Below are positions 54,414-63,853 of a stretch of 64,000 nt of DNA, piece by piece. A program made the position numbers and the translations under genes. The DNA is taken from assembly GCA_004173515.1 (NCBI GenBank), contig SECN01000023.1, forward strand, positions 42,015-106,014. Direction: 5' to 3'. Under the pieces are notes generated by a model. That model was not told the DNA's origin. It did no database searches and saw only the letters and a list, made by a program, of their open reading frames with translations. How positions within the stretch are numbered: position 1 is the stretch's first letter; each line of letters starts with the position of its first letter. The stretch is from Myxococcaceae bacterium. Its GTDB lineage: Bacteria > Myxococcota > Myxococcia > Myxococcales > Myxococcaceae.

Positions 54414-55859
54414 ATGCGTTCCCTTGTTCCGCCGCGCTGGTTGTCGCTCCCGTTGGTCTCGTTGTTCGCAGCCTGTGGGCCGGCCGCGCCCGAGGCTCCG
54501 GTCGAAGCGCGGGTGTCCACGCAGGAGGCGGCGCTCACGGAGCTGCTCTCCAACGGAGGCTTCAACAACGGCACCCCGGCGCCTTGGTGGAACAACGCCA
54601 GCACGCAGTCATCCGTGGAGAGCAACCAGTGGCGCGTGGACGTGGCGGCGAACACGGCCAATGCGTGGGACGCCATCGTGGGGCAGAGCGGCCTGACGCT
54701 GGTGAGCGGGCGGGCGTACACGCTGGCCTTCACCGCCCGGGCCACGGCCACCATCACCGCGCGCGTGACGGTGCAACAGGACGCCGCGCCCTACGCCACG
54801 ACGCTCACCCAGTCCTTCACGCTGGATGGCACGTCGCGGCGCTTCACCTTCCCGTTCACGTCCTCGCTGGCCACGAGCGTGGGTCAGGTGACGTTCCAGT
54901 TGGGCGGGCGGGCCAACGCCGTCACCGTGCGGCTGGACGACGTGTCGCTCACCACGGAGGGCGGCTCTCCTGGCTCCGGCCCGGTGGCGATGACGAGCGG
55001 CTTCTACGTGGACCCCAACTCCAACCCGGCGGTCTGGGTGCGCGCCAACGGCGGTGACGGCCGTGCGTCGCGCATCAATGCCTCCATCGCCAGCAAGCCG
55101 ATGGCGCGCTGGTTCGGCAACTGGAGCGGGGACATCACCCAGGCGGTGTCCAGCTTCGTGGGCGCGGCGGACGCGGCGGACAAGCTGCCGGTGCTGGTGG
55201 CGTACAACATCCCGGGCCGCGACTGCGGCAGCCACTCCGGCGGCGGGGCGGGCAGCGCGGATGCGTACCGCGCGTGGATCTCCGCCTTCGCGACGGGGCT
55301 CGGCAACCGGCCCGCGGTCGTCATCATCGAGCCGGACGCCGTCGCGCAGCTCGACTGCCTCCCCAATGATTCGGAGCGCCAGACGCGGCTGGGCCTGCTG
55401 CGCTACGCCTCCGAGCAGTTCCGCGACCGCGCGCCCAACACCTGGGCATACCTGGACGGCGGCAACGCGCGGTGGATTGGCGCCGACACGATGGCGCAGC
55501 GGCTGGAGTCCGCGGGCGCGCGCAACGTGCGCGGCTTCTCCCTCAACGTCTCCAACTTCTACGCCGCTGGCGAGTCCGCCACGTACGGCAACGCGATCAA
55601 CGCCGCGCTCTCCAGCCGCTACGGCTACTCGCGGCAGTTCGTCGTGGACACCAGCCGCAATGGCAACGGCTCCAACGGGGAGTGGTGCAACCCCGGGGGC
55701 CGCAGGCTGGGTGCGTCCTCGCAGACGGGCGGCGGCGCGGAGATGCTGCTCTGGGTGAAGGTGCCGGGGGACTCGGATGGCAACTGCGGCATCGCGCCGG
55801 GGACTCCCGCCGGTCAGTTCAGCCCGGACCTGGCGAACCGGCTCATCGACGGCACCTGA
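54414..55859 (+). CDS. Secreted GH6 cellulase with N-terminal carbohydrate-binding module
   Basis: A 481-residue lipoprotein-like enzyme (signal ending LFAAC). Residues 45-190 form a CBM4/9-like beta-sandwich (LLSNGGFNNGTPAPWWNN). The GH6 domain starts at SGFYVDPNSNPAVWV. Its catalytic aspartates are visible: YNIPGRDCGSHS and the proton donor in VIIEPDAVAQLD. Later marks are YLDGGNARWIG, GFSLNVSNFY, and EMLLWVKVPGDSDGNC. GH6 enzymes cut beta-1,4-glucan with inversion, as endoglucanase or cellobiohydrolase; which applies here is not decided. GAGGAG precedes the ATG. The next gene, 127 bp downstream, is another polysaccharide-degrading enzyme. Confidence 0.9.
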   Translation: MRSLVPPRWLSLPLVSLFAACGPAAPEAPVEARVSTQEAALTELLSNGGFNNGTPAPWWNNASTQSSVESNQWRVDVAANTANAWDAIVGQSGLTLVSGRAYTLAFTARATATITARVTVQQDAAPYATTLTQSFTLDGTSRRFTFPFTSSLATSVGQVTFQLGGRANAVTVRLDDVSLTTEGGSPGSGPVAMTSGFYVDPNSNPAVWVRANGGDGRASRINASIASKPMARWFGNWSGDITQAVSSFVGAADAADKLPVLVAYNIPGRDCGSHSGGGAGSADAYRAWISAFATGLGNRPAVVIIEPDAVAQLDCLPNDSERQTRLGLLRYASEQFRDRAPNTWAYLDGGNARWIGADTMAQRLESAGARNVRGFSLNVSNFYAAGESATYGNAINAALSSRYGYSRQFVVDTSRNGNGSNGEWCNPGGRRLGASSQTGGGAEMLLWVKVPGDSDGNCGIAPGTPAGQFSPDLANRLIDGT

Positions 55860-55986
55860 GCCGCCGCCTCCGATGTGATGCGGGCCCGCTCAGGGATGCG
55901 CGTCCTGCCCGGGCCCGAGCCTTGTCTTTGATTCACCCCGGCCCCGTCAGGGGCCTTGATGATTCCTCTTCTCGATTGGAACGGAC

Positions 55987-57369
55987 ATGACGCTGGAGTC
56001 TCGATGGATGGGTTCTGCCCGCTCGCGCCTGCGGGCCCTGGTGGCGGGGGTGGTGCTGGCGGGTGGCACGGCCTGCGGCCCGGAGGACGCGCTGGAATCA
56101 GCCCCGCTCATCCAGGTGGAAGCGGAGGCGACGGCGCTGCCCACGGCGGGCGGTGGCATCTTCATCACCGCCGCGGAACTCACGCGCGCGCGTCAGCGGG
56201 CGACCGCCACGACGGAGCCCTACGCGGAGAACGCTCGCATCCTGAAGGGGCGCGCGGATGGGGCGCTGACGGCCACGCCGAAGCCGTTCCGGATGACGAA
56301 CATCGCCGCCATCACGTACCACTGGTGCTCGCCGGACACGGACGGCATCGACAACTCGCTGGCGGACGCGACGGGCAAGTTCACGGACGACTCGGACCGG
56401 ATGCGCTCGCTCGCGCTCCAGTATGCGATGGGCGGGGAGGCGAAGTACGCGACGCGCGCGGCGCTGTTCCTGACGACGTGGGCATCGCAGCACACGCCGG
56501 TGAACCTGCACGACCTGCACGTGGACTACGCGGCGGCGAAGCTGGATGGACAGACGGCGGACTACTGCTCCGACCGCCCGTGGAACTTCGCGCTGGATGG
56601 CCTGTTCCAGGCGTATGGCCTCATCAACGCCAGCGACGCGTACGTGCTGCTCAAGCGCAACGGCCACACGTTCAACGCCACGGATGACGCCGCCATCCGC
56701 GAGTGGCTGCGCAAGTCCGCGGAGGCCGTCAACTCCAGCTTCCAGGCGTGGACGCGCTGGGCGGACGCGCACCCCACCTCCAGCGCCTTCACGCGCTACC
56801 GTTCCGACAACCACCTGAGCTGGGGGCTCGCGGGGCTGCTCGCCGCGTCCGTGGCGTTGCAGGACAGCGCACTCGCGGGCTACGTGCTGGACGGCACCGC
56901 GTGGACGGACCGTCGCAACGGTGCCTACGCGAACCCGTCCTTCATCAAGGACGTCATCAACCGCGCCATCGAGTCCGGCACGGGCACCGCCAACGAGGGC
57001 CGCATCTACGAGGAGAAGATCCTCCGCGATCCGCCCGTCGGCTATTCGCTCTTCCACCTGTGGGCCATGTCGCTCGTCGCGCGCAACGCGGAGGTGAACT
57101 GGGCGCGGCCGGGCTTCTGGGACTACGCGGGCACGGGTGGCGGCACGCTTCACAAGGCATACACGCGCTACGCGGCCTTCATCCTGGGCGAGCGCGCCTC
57201 GCCCCAGGCCTCGGAGGCGGCGCCCAGGGACTACCGGTGGCTGTATGAGTTGGGCTACGCGCAGTGGCCGGAGGCGCGGCTGAAGAGCGTCATCCAGGTG
57301 GGCACGCGCAACCGCTACATCGTGCAGAGCATCGGCCCTGTCACGCTGGTCGTGGGCGAGCCGCTCTAG
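55987..57369 (+). CDS. Alginate-lyase-family secreted protein
   Basis: A 460-residue exported protein with a lipobox-like VVLAGGTAC. The body is an alpha/alpha barrel of the alginate_lyase family (PL5-like): KPFRMTNIAAITYHWCSPDT, LALQYAMGGEAKYATRAALF, and SDNHLSWGLAGLLAASVALQ with the conserved Asn-His pair. It ends TLVVGEPL. The family degrades uronic-acid polymers by beta-elimination; the true substrate may be a cell-wall or matrix polysaccharide. It follows the GH6 gene on the same strand, so the two may be co-regulated. Confidence 0.83.
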   Translation: MTLESRWMGSARSRLRALVAGVVLAGGTACGPEDALESAPLIQVEAEATALPTAGGGIFITAAELTRARQRATATTEPYAENARILKGRADGALTATPKPFRMTNIAAITYHWCSPDTDGIDNSLADATGKFTDDSDRMRSLALQYAMGGEAKYATRAALFLTTWASQHTPVNLHDLHVDYAAAKLDGQTADYCSDRPWNFALDGLFQAYGLINASDAYVLLKRNGHTFNATDDAAIREWLRKSAEAVNSSFQAWTRWADAHPTSSAFTRYRSDNHLSWGLAGLLAASVALQDSALAGYVLDGTAWTDRRNGAYANPSFIKDVINRAIESGTGTANEGRIYEEKILRDPPVGYSLFHLWAMSLVARNAEVNWARPGFWDYAGTGGGTLHKAYTRYAAFILGERASPQASEAAPRDYRWLYELGYAQWPEARLKSVIQVGTRNRYIVQSIGPVTLVVGEPL

Positions 57370-57522
57370 CCGAGCGCTGAAGCGATTTCCCTCGGGCGTG
57401 GCGGGCCCGGGGGAAGGGAGGCGTCAGGCAGGCGCCCAGGTGCTGGTGGGGGCCCGGCCTTCGACGTCAGCGCTCCACGGCCCGCGTGCAGGGGCTTCGC
57501 GACTGCGAGCCCTCGTCCTGAT

Positions 57523-57550
57523 TTGCACCCCGAGCGTGGGGGCCTACCTT
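57523..57550 (+). promoter_or_regulatory. Candidate sigma-70-type promoter for the GH15 gene
   Basis: TTGCAC (57523-57528), 16 bp, TACCTT (57545-57550), followed by a run of T and about 37 bp to the ATG. Confidence 0.35.
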
Positions 57551-57586
57551 TTTTTGGGGAAGCACGTGGACCGCCCGGAGGAATGA

Positions 57587-59440
57587 ATGGCTTCAATTTC
57601 GACAGAGGGCATGCGGACGAGCGAAGCGCCCAGGACCGGATGGGGAACCGGGCTCCAAGCGGAGCCCGGCCTTCTCATCGAGGACCACGCGCTCCTGGGG
57701 GATTTGTACACGGCCGCGCTCGTGGCCCGGGACGGATCCATCGACTTTCTCTGCCTGCCGGATTTCGACTCGGATGCGTGCTTCACGTCGCTGCTGGGCA
57801 CCCCCGACAACGGGCGGTGGAAGCTGGCTCCGACCGCGCCCGTGCGTGAGGTGCGTCGGCGCTATCGCGGCAATACCCTCGTCCTGGAGACGGAGTTCGT
57901 GACCGATGAGGGCACGGTGCGCCTGGTGGACTTCATGCCCATCCGGAAGGGGAGCCCCCATGTGGTGCGGTGGGTGGAGGGCGTCCGGGGCACGGTGTCG
58001 ATGCGCTCCGAGCTCCGCCCCCGGTTCGCCAACGGCTATACCCATCCCCTGGTGCGCCGACAGGACGGGGCCTCCACCGCCATCGCCGGTCCGGACGCGC
58101 TCTACCTGCGTGGTGGAGCCGGTGAGGCGCCGCCCCCGTTCGAAACGGAGTTCACGGTCCAGGCAGGCCAGCGCATTCCCTTCGTGCTCTCCTGGGGACG
58201 GCCCTACGAGGAGCCTCCCGAGGTGCTGGATTCGGAGGCCGCCCTGCGTGAGACGCAGGCGTTCTGGGAGGACTGGGCCTCGCGGATCCGCCTGCCCGCC
58301 GAGCACAAGGACGCCGTCGTGCGCTCGCTGCTCACCCTCAAGGCGTGCAGCTTCCATCCCACGGGGGCGGTCGTCGCCGCGCCCACGTTCGGGCTCCCGG
58401 AGACACCGGGTGGGGAGCGCAATTGGGACTACCGGTTCTGCTGGGTTCGCGATGCGGTCCTGACGTTGAACGCGCTCATGCGCGCCGACCTCCTGGATGA
58501 GGCGGATGCATTCGGCCACTGGCTGGAGACCGCCATCGGAGGCGCTCCGGACCAATTGCAGATCATGTATGGCATCCGGGGCGAGCGACGCCTCACGGAG
58601 GTCTCGCTGGACTGGCTGGAGGGATACGAAGGGGCTCGACCCGTGCGGATCGGCAACGGTGCCTATTCGCAGTTCCAGCTCGATGTCCTGGGCGAGTTCT
58701 CCGCGGTCCTCTACCTCCACGCGCGGCAGGTGGGCCGGCTGTCGGAGCGCGCCCACCGGGAGCTCAAGGCCTTCGCGACGCGGGTGTCCCAGGTCTGGAC
58801 GCAGCCAGACCATGGCATCTGGGAGATGCGGGGGCCGAAGCACTCGTTCACCGCCTCCAAGGTGTCGGCGTGGGTCGCCGTCGATCGCTGGGTGCGCTCC
58901 ATCGACGAGTACGGCTTGAAGGAGGACCGGGCGCCGTGGGTGGCGCTGCGGCAGGCCATCTTCGACGAGGTGTGCAGCAAGGGCTACGACCCCCAGCGCG
59001 ACACGTTCACGCAGTACTACGGCTCGACGGGAGTGGATGCGAGCCTGCTTTTCATTCCCATCACCGGGTTCCTCCCTCCGGAGGATCCGCGCGTCGCCGG
59101 AACGGTGCGGGCCATCGAGCAGGAGCTGATGCCGGAGGGGCTGGTGCTGCGCTACCGGACGGAGGACAACGTCGATGGTCTCTCCGGCGAGGAGGGCGCC
59201 TTCCTCGCCTGCTCTTTCTGGCTCGCGAACACCTACCATCTCATGGGGCGCAAGGAGGATGCGCGGCGGCTCTTCGAGAAGCTGGTGGGGCTCTGCAACG
59301 ACGTGGGCCTGCTCGCGGAGGAGTATCTTCCCAGCGAGCACCGATTGCTCGGCAACTTCCCCCAGGCGTTCAGCCATCTGGCGCTCGTGAACTGCGCCTA
59401 CCTGCTCGCCGAGGACTCCAAACGCCCGTTGGATTCGTAG
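57587..59440 (+). CDS. GH15-family glucoamylase/trehalase-like enzyme
   Basis: A 617-residue cytoplasmic protein. The N-terminal beta-sandwich starts LIEDHALLGDLYTAALVARD and continues SIDFLCLPDFDSDACF, as in mycobacterial trehalases and trehalose-related GH15 proteins. The (alpha/alpha)6 barrel has RNWDYRFCWVRDAVLTLNAL, with the conserved WDYR and WVRDA, and the catalytic acids are probably in GIWEMRG and LLAEEYLPS. Natural substrates are starch ends, trehalose or isomaltose; I favour an alpha-glucosidase of trehalose or glycogen metabolism. GGAGGA precedes the ATG. The downstream operon is unrelated. Confidence 0.88.
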   Translation: MASISTEGMRTSEAPRTGWGTGLQAEPGLLIEDHALLGDLYTAALVARDGSIDFLCLPDFDSDACFTSLLGTPDNGRWKLAPTAPVREVRRRYRGNTLVLETEFVTDEGTVRLVDFMPIRKGSPHVVRWVEGVRGTVSMRSELRPRFANGYTHPLVRRQDGASTAIAGPDALYLRGGAGEAPPPFETEFTVQAGQRIPFVLSWGRPYEEPPEVLDSEAALRETQAFWEDWASRIRLPAEHKDAVVRSLLTLKACSFHPTGAVVAAPTFGLPETPGGERNWDYRFCWVRDAVLTLNALMRADLLDEADAFGHWLETAIGGAPDQLQIMYGIRGERRLTEVSLDWLEGYEGARPVRIGNGAYSQFQLDVLGEFSAVLYLHARQVGRLSERAHRELKAFATRVSQVWTQPDHGIWEMRGPKHSFTASKVSAWVAVDRWVRSIDEYGLKEDRAPWVALRQAIFDEVCSKGYDPQRDTFTQYYGSTGVDASLLFIPITGFLPPEDPRVAGTVRAIEQELMPEGLVLRYRTEDNVDGLSGEEGAFLACSFWLANTYHLMGRKEDARRLFEKLVGLCNDVGLLAEEYLPSEHRLLGNFPQAFSHLALVNCAYLLAEDSKRPLDS

Positions 59441-59576
59441 CGAGTGTCCGGCCGGAAGCGCGGGGCCATGCCCCGCGTGAACAGTGGTGCCCGACTGGAG
59501 TGCCGCGCGCCTGGCTCCTCACTTGACGGTGGAGGGGCTCTCCCTAGCTTGTTGGCGGAGCAGGGGGGCGGGGGCC

Positions 59577-60041
59577 ATGAGAAGAGCACGACGTGCCATC
59601 ACCGCCACGATGCGGGGGTTGGGACTGCTGGCATGGGTTCCGTTCACCGCGCAGGCTTCGTTGTTCAGCGGGGACGCGCTGGACACCGCGGCGGACGTGA
59701 TGAGCTGGGTCGTCATCGTCGTCGCGCCGGTGATTCTGATCTCCGTGTTCTGGCTGCTCCACATCCTCCCGGAGAAGGTCGCGGAGAAGCGCCATCACCC
59801 GCAGTTGGATGCCATCAAGACGCTGTGCCTCCTGTCGCTGTTCTTCGGGGGGCTCTTGTGGCCCCTGGCGTGGATCTGGGCCTACTCCAAACCCACCCTG
59901 TACAAGCTGGCCTACGGAGAGGACCGGGTCCGCCCCGCGCATGGCCCCGAGCTGGCCGAGGCCGACGAGGCCGCGCACCCGGCCCATCACGCGCCGCCCT
60001 CCGAGGGATCCTCCCCTGATGAGAGAGGGGAGCCGCACTGA
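59577..60041 (+). CDS. DUF3302 membrane protein (YiaW/YibI-like)
   Basis: A 154-residue inner-membrane protein with a cleavable or anchor N-terminal segment and two helices (DVMSWVVIVVAPVILISVFW and KTLCLLSLFFGGLLWPLAW). HPQLDAIKTLC and YSKPTLYKLAYG between and after them match DUF3302. In E. coli the homologues yiaW and yibI precede HlyD-type genes, the same layout as here. Its role may be to stabilise or energise the adaptor. The stop overlaps the next ATG (TGATG). Confidence 0.85.
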   Translation: MRRARRAITATMRGLGLLAWVPFTAQASLFSGDALDTAADVMSWVVIVVAPVILISVFWLLHILPEKVAEKRHHPQLDAIKTLCLLSLFFGGLLWPLAWIWAYSKPTLYKLAYGEDRVRPAHGPELAEADEAAHPAHHAPPSEGSSPDERGEPH

Positions 60042-61222
60042 TGGAACTGCTCCTGCTGCTCGTCTACTCGTTCTTCGTCTGGCTGCTCTTCTTCAAGCTC
60101 AAGTGGTTGCCGTGGACCTTCGTCTCCCAGGTCATCGTCATCACCCTGCCCATCATCGGCATCGTGGTGTTGCTGCTGCTGGCCAACGTCTACGCGCCGT
60201 CCTCGTCGGATGCGCGGGTGATGAACTACGTGGTGCAGGTCGTGCCCCGCGTCTCCGGGCGCGTCACCGAGGTCCCCGTCCAGCCCAACAGCCCGGTGAA
60301 GAAGGGCGACGTGCTCTTCCGCATCGACCCCGAGTCCGCGCGGCTGGAGGTGGATGGGCTGAAGGCGAAGGTGAAGGAGCTGGAGGCGAAGGTCGCGGGC
60401 GCGCGGGCCATCGAGCGGCAACTGACGCTGGAGCGCCAGACGGCCCAGGGGCGACGGGCGTCCGTCGCGGCCCGGCTGGACCTCATCCGGCGGCGCGTCC
60501 GGCAACACACGGTGCTCGTCTCCAGCGGGGCGGGCAATCAGTTCGACCTGCAGGCGGTGGAGTCGGAGGCCCGGAACCTGGAGGGGGAGCTGGCCGCGGC
60601 GAACGCCGCCGTGGGGCAGGCCATGCAGAAGCTGGAAGCGCGCACGGAGGACGGCACGCTCGTCGAGCTCGCCCAGGCGGAGGCTGGCGAGGAGCAGGCG
60701 CGAGCCACGCTGGCGGACGCGGAGTGGCGCCTCAAGGAGACCGTCACCTATGCGCCCTCGGATGGGACCGTGGTGAACCTCCAGTTGCGCGCGGGCTCCT
60801 ATGCGGCGGCGCTCCCCATCTCCCCGGTGATGAGCTTCGTGGAGGACGAGCAGTACGTCATCGCGTACTTCAATCAGAATGAGCTGCACCAGGTGCATCC
60901 GGGCGACGAGGCGGAGGTCACGCTGCTGACGTTCCCGAACCGGATCATCAAGTGCCGCGTCGAGTCCGTGGTCTGGGCGACCGGTCAGGGCCAGCTTCCC
61001 ATCTCCGGCATCGTCCCCGAGACCGGGGCGGAGATTCCTCCTCCCGGGCGCTACGCCGTGAAGCTCGCCGTCGAGGACACGGATGAGGACGTGATCCTCC
61101 CGGCGGGCGCGCGCGGACACGCCGCCATCTACACCCACGCGTTCCACCCGGTGCACGTCCTGCGCAAGGTGATCCTCCGGGTGAGCACCAAGTTGGACTG
61201 GCTGATTCTCAAGCTGCATTGA
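60041..61222 (+). CDS. HlyD-family secretion adaptor (YiaV/YibH-like)
   Basis: A 393-residue adaptor with two N-terminal membrane helices (LLLLLVYSFFVWLLFFKLKW and VIVITLPIIGIVVLLLLANV), a YiaV/YibH feature not found in most HlyD proteins. The lipoyl half-motifs are VVPRVSGRVTEVPVQPNSPV and VTYAPSDGTVVNLQLRAGSY, with a coiled coil of about 130 residues between, and a beta-barrel after. It links an inner-membrane partner to the outer-membrane channel encoded next. No MFS, ABC or RND transporter is in the operon. Confidence 0.87.
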   Translation: MELLLLLVYSFFVWLLFFKLKWLPWTFVSQVIVITLPIIGIVVLLLLANVYAPSSSDARVMNYVVQVVPRVSGRVTEVPVQPNSPVKKGDVLFRIDPESARLEVDGLKAKVKELEAKVAGARAIERQLTLERQTAQGRRASVAARLDLIRRRVRQHTVLVSSGAGNQFDLQAVESEARNLEGELAAANAAVGQAMQKLEARTEDGTLVELAQAEAGEEQARATLADAEWRLKETVTYAPSDGTVVNLQLRAGSYAAALPISPVMSFVEDEQYVIAYFNQNELHQVHPGDEAEVTLLTFPNRIIKCRVESVVWATGQGQLPISGIVPETGAEIPPPGRYAVKLAVEDTDEDVILPAGARGHAAIYTHAFHPVHVLRKVILRVSTKLDWLILKLH

Positions 61223-61233
61223 GGAGGGGGCGC

Positions 61234-62658
61234 ATGGTCGAGCACCGAGGGCGGGTGGGGCTCCGGGTCGGGGCAGTGCTCCTGCTGGGGTGGGGTGCCT
61301 CCGGATGCCCCACGCGCACGCCCCCGCGAGGGCCAGAAGTCGTCCAGCAGGCGCTCATGGACACCTCGCTCGCCCCCGCGTGGGTGTCTCCGGGCGCGCC
61401 GGCGGGGGGCATCCAGGACGGGTGGCTGGCGACGTTCCAGGACGCGCAGCTCCAGGCGTTGGTCTCCGAGGCCCTGGGCCACAATCCGGATCTGCGCTCC
61501 GCCGCGGCGCGGGTGGATCAAGCGGCGGCGCAGTTGGGCGTCGCCCGCTCGGGGCTGTTTCCGACCCTGGATGTCGAGGGCCGGGAGTCGCTTGGGATTG
61601 GCCAGGGGCTGGAGGGCGTGCTGCGCGGCATCGACTTCTCCGCCGGGTGGGAGATCGATCTGTGGGGGAAGATCCGGTACCGCCGCAACGCGGCCAGCGA
61701 GTCACTGGCCGCGTCGGAGGCCGAGTTCGAGTTCGCCCGGCAGTCCCTGGCGGCGACCCTGGCCAAGGGCTGGCTCCTGGCCACGGAGGCCCACCTCTTG
61801 CGGTGCATCGCCGCGGAGCGGATCCAGATGGGCGAGGAGCTTGTGCGGCTCACGACCACGCGGGTGCAGGTGGGCGCGGCCAGTGAGAACGAGCTGTCGC
61901 TGGCGCAGGCGACCCTGGACTCGTATCGGGACATCCTGAAGCAGACCGAGCTGGCCCGGGTGCAGGCGGTGCGCGCGGTGGAGTTCCTCGCCGGGCGCTA
62001 TCCCTCCGGAGCCCTGGAGCCCCGGGCCTCCCTGGTCGAGCTTCCCGGTCCGGTGCCTGCGGGGATTCCCGCCTCGGTGCTTGAGCGGAGGCCGGACATG
62101 ATCGCCGCGGAGCGCCGCGTGGCGGCCGCGTTCAACCGGGTGCAGGAGGCCAAGGCCGCGCGGCTCCCCGCGCTGCGCCTCACCGGCGCCGTGGGCTTCA
62201 TCGACAGCGACGTGGTGGTGTTGAAGGAGTCGCTCACCAACCCCACGGGCGGTGTCGCGGCGGGACTGTTGGCCCCCCTCTTCCACGGTGGGGCGCTCGC
62301 GGCGCAGGTTCATGTGCGGACGGCGGAGCAGCGGGAGGCGCTGGGCGCGTACGCGGCCGCGGCCCTGCGTGCCACGAACGAGGTGGAGAACGCGCTGACG
62401 AGCGCGAGGGTCCTCGGCGAGCGGCGTGAGCTGCTGGAGAGGGTGGTCGCCGGACAGGCGCGTTCGCTCGAGCTGCTGAACGTCGACTACCGCGTCGGGA
62501 AGGTCGACCTGCGCACGATGCTCCAGCAGACCCTGCTCGCGGACTCAGCGCGCATCCTGCTTCTGCGCGTGAAAAGCGAGCAGCTCATCCAGCGCATCAA
62601 CCTCCATCTGGCGCTGGGGGGCAGCTTCGCCGCCCCGGCCGAGACGAAGTCCGACTAG
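61234..62658 (+). CDS. Outer-membrane efflux lipoprotein (NodT/TolC-like)
   Basis: A 474-residue TolC-type channel with lipobox GASGC. I chose ATG 61234, which has AGGAGGGGG upstream; a TTG at 61219 is less likely. The OEP repeats show DLRSAAARVDQAAAQLGVAR in the first half and ERRPDMIAAERRVAAAFNRV in the second, then TNEVENALTSARVLGERREL. It is the third gene of the DUF3302-HlyD-OMF operon. Its TAG stop shares the tetranucleotide CTAG with the TAG of the opposite gene. Confidence 0.9.
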   Translation: MVEHRGRVGLRVGAVLLLGWGASGCPTRTPPRGPEVVQQALMDTSLAPAWVSPGAPAGGIQDGWLATFQDAQLQALVSEALGHNPDLRSAAARVDQAAAQLGVARSGLFPTLDVEGRESLGIGQGLEGVLRGIDFSAGWEIDLWGKIRYRRNAASESLAASEAEFEFARQSLAATLAKGWLLATEAHLLRCIAAERIQMGEELVRLTTTRVQVGAASENELSLAQATLDSYRDILKQTELARVQAVRAVEFLAGRYPSGALEPRASLVELPGPVPAGIPASVLERRPDMIAAERRVAAAFNRVQEAKAARLPALRLTGAVGFIDSDVVVLKESLTNPTGGVAAGLLAPLFHGGALAAQVHVRTAEQREALGAYAAAALRATNEVENALTSARVLGERRELLERVVAGQARSLELLNVDYRVGKVDLRTMLQQTLLADSARILLLRVKSEQLIQRINLHLALGGSFAAPAETKSD

Positions 62659-63677
62659 CTGGACTCGGCGACGCTGGCGCGCCGGCTGGCTCCACCGTTG
62701 CCGTCACCCAGGGGGGCGGTGCGCTCCAGGTTCCTGCGGGCGAGCGCGGCCAGCTCGTCGGGGGCCTTGGAGGCGCGGCCCTTCTCCTTCTGCACCGTCA
62801 TGATGCCGCCGCTGCCGTGCTTCTCCTGGGCCTCGGAGACGATCTTCTTCATGTCCGATGCCTTCACCCAGTACGCGCCATTGGCGGGGTCGCGCACGCG
62901 GTAGAGGTCGTCGTCCTTGCTGTTGGTCTTGCCCGGGTCCACCGCGTCGATGGTGATCCAGTGCAGCTCGCCCGGCTCCTGGGTCTCCTGCCCCGGCTCC
63001 AGGCTGGTGTTGAGCAGGGCGTTGGAGTCCACCAGCGCCAGCGCGTATTCGCCCTTCTTGAGCGCGCCGCTCAGCGCCTTCGGGTCGCACTCGCTGGAGC
63101 CGCTGGTGACCTCGATGCCCATGCCGCCCAGGATGGCGCCCATCTCGTCCGGCGTCGCGCCGTCATCCAGGTTCACATCCACGCCCAGGTCCCTCACGCC
63201 GGTGGGGGAGACGGCGAGCGTGTCCGCGCGGTTGCGCACCTTCTCGCGCGCCTGCTCCTGGCTCAGCTCGCTCTCGTTCTCCCCATCCGACTGCTCCAGG
63301 AAGGTGAGGGTGGCCTCCGCGCAGCCCTTCTTGCTGGTCTGCACGACGGTGGGCTCGCTGGTCTTCCAGCCCTTCTCCTGCTGCGCTTCCTTCGCCTCGT
63401 TGGCGGGAAGCGCGCTGGGGGTGGTCTCTCCCGGCGCCTGCGGGGCCGCCAGCTCCGGCAGCCCCTTCTTCTTGGCGCGCTCCTCCTGGAAGGAGTCCAG
63501 GTAGCGACCCTCGTTGGCGTTGAGCGGCTTGGCGTTCGGCGCGTCGGAGAGGGGCTGCTTCACGGACTGGGCCGCGGCGGCCATCTGTGCCGCGTGGGCC
63601 GCCGCCTGGGCTTGTGCCTGACGCACCCGCTCCATCACGGAATCGATTTTGGCGCCGATGTTGAATCGCCCGGCCAT
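62655..63677 (-). CDS. Papain/C39-like cysteine-protease-fold protein, possible effector
   Basis: A 340-residue protein without a signal peptide. The first 130 residues are helical and low-complexity (VMERVRQAQAQAAAHAAQMA). The rest resembles the peptidase C39-like fold. The candidate nucleophile is in SKKGCAEATLTFLEQ, the His in ELHWITIDAVDPG, and the acid in RVRDPANGAYWVKASDM, in the right order. The folded part resembles bacteriocin-processing or toxin proteases; which it is cannot be decided. It has no transporter beside it apart from the convergent HlyD/OMF operon, with which it overlaps by 4 bp at the stops. Confidence 0.65.
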   Translation of the reverse strand: MAGRFNIGAKIDSVMERVRQAQAQAAAHAAQMAAAAQSVKQPLSDAPNAKPLNANEGRYLDSFQEERAKKKGLPELAAPQAPGETTPSALPANEAKEAQQEKGWKTSEPTVVQTSKKGCAEATLTFLEQSDGENESELSQEQAREKVRNRADTLAVSPTGVRDLGVDVNLDDGATPDEMGAILGGMGIEVTSGSSECDPKALSGALKKGEYALALVDSNALLNTSLEPGQETQEPGELHWITIDAVDPGKTNSKDDDLYRVRDPANGAYWVKASDMKKIVSEAQEKHGSGGIMTVQKEKGRASKAPDELAALARRNLERTAPLGDGNGGASRRASVAESS

Positions 63678-63853
63678 GGGAGGTCTCCTGTCGTGTCGTG
63701 TCGCGTCAGTGTCCTGCCCGCATTATCCCGGGAGGACTCTGGAGGTTGCGTCGGAATTCCAGGATCTGACGAGAACGCGCGGTTTCCGACGCAACCGGGC
63801 AGGCGCCCAGGCGGACAACCATGGAATCCTGGACTGAGGGGTACACTGGACCC

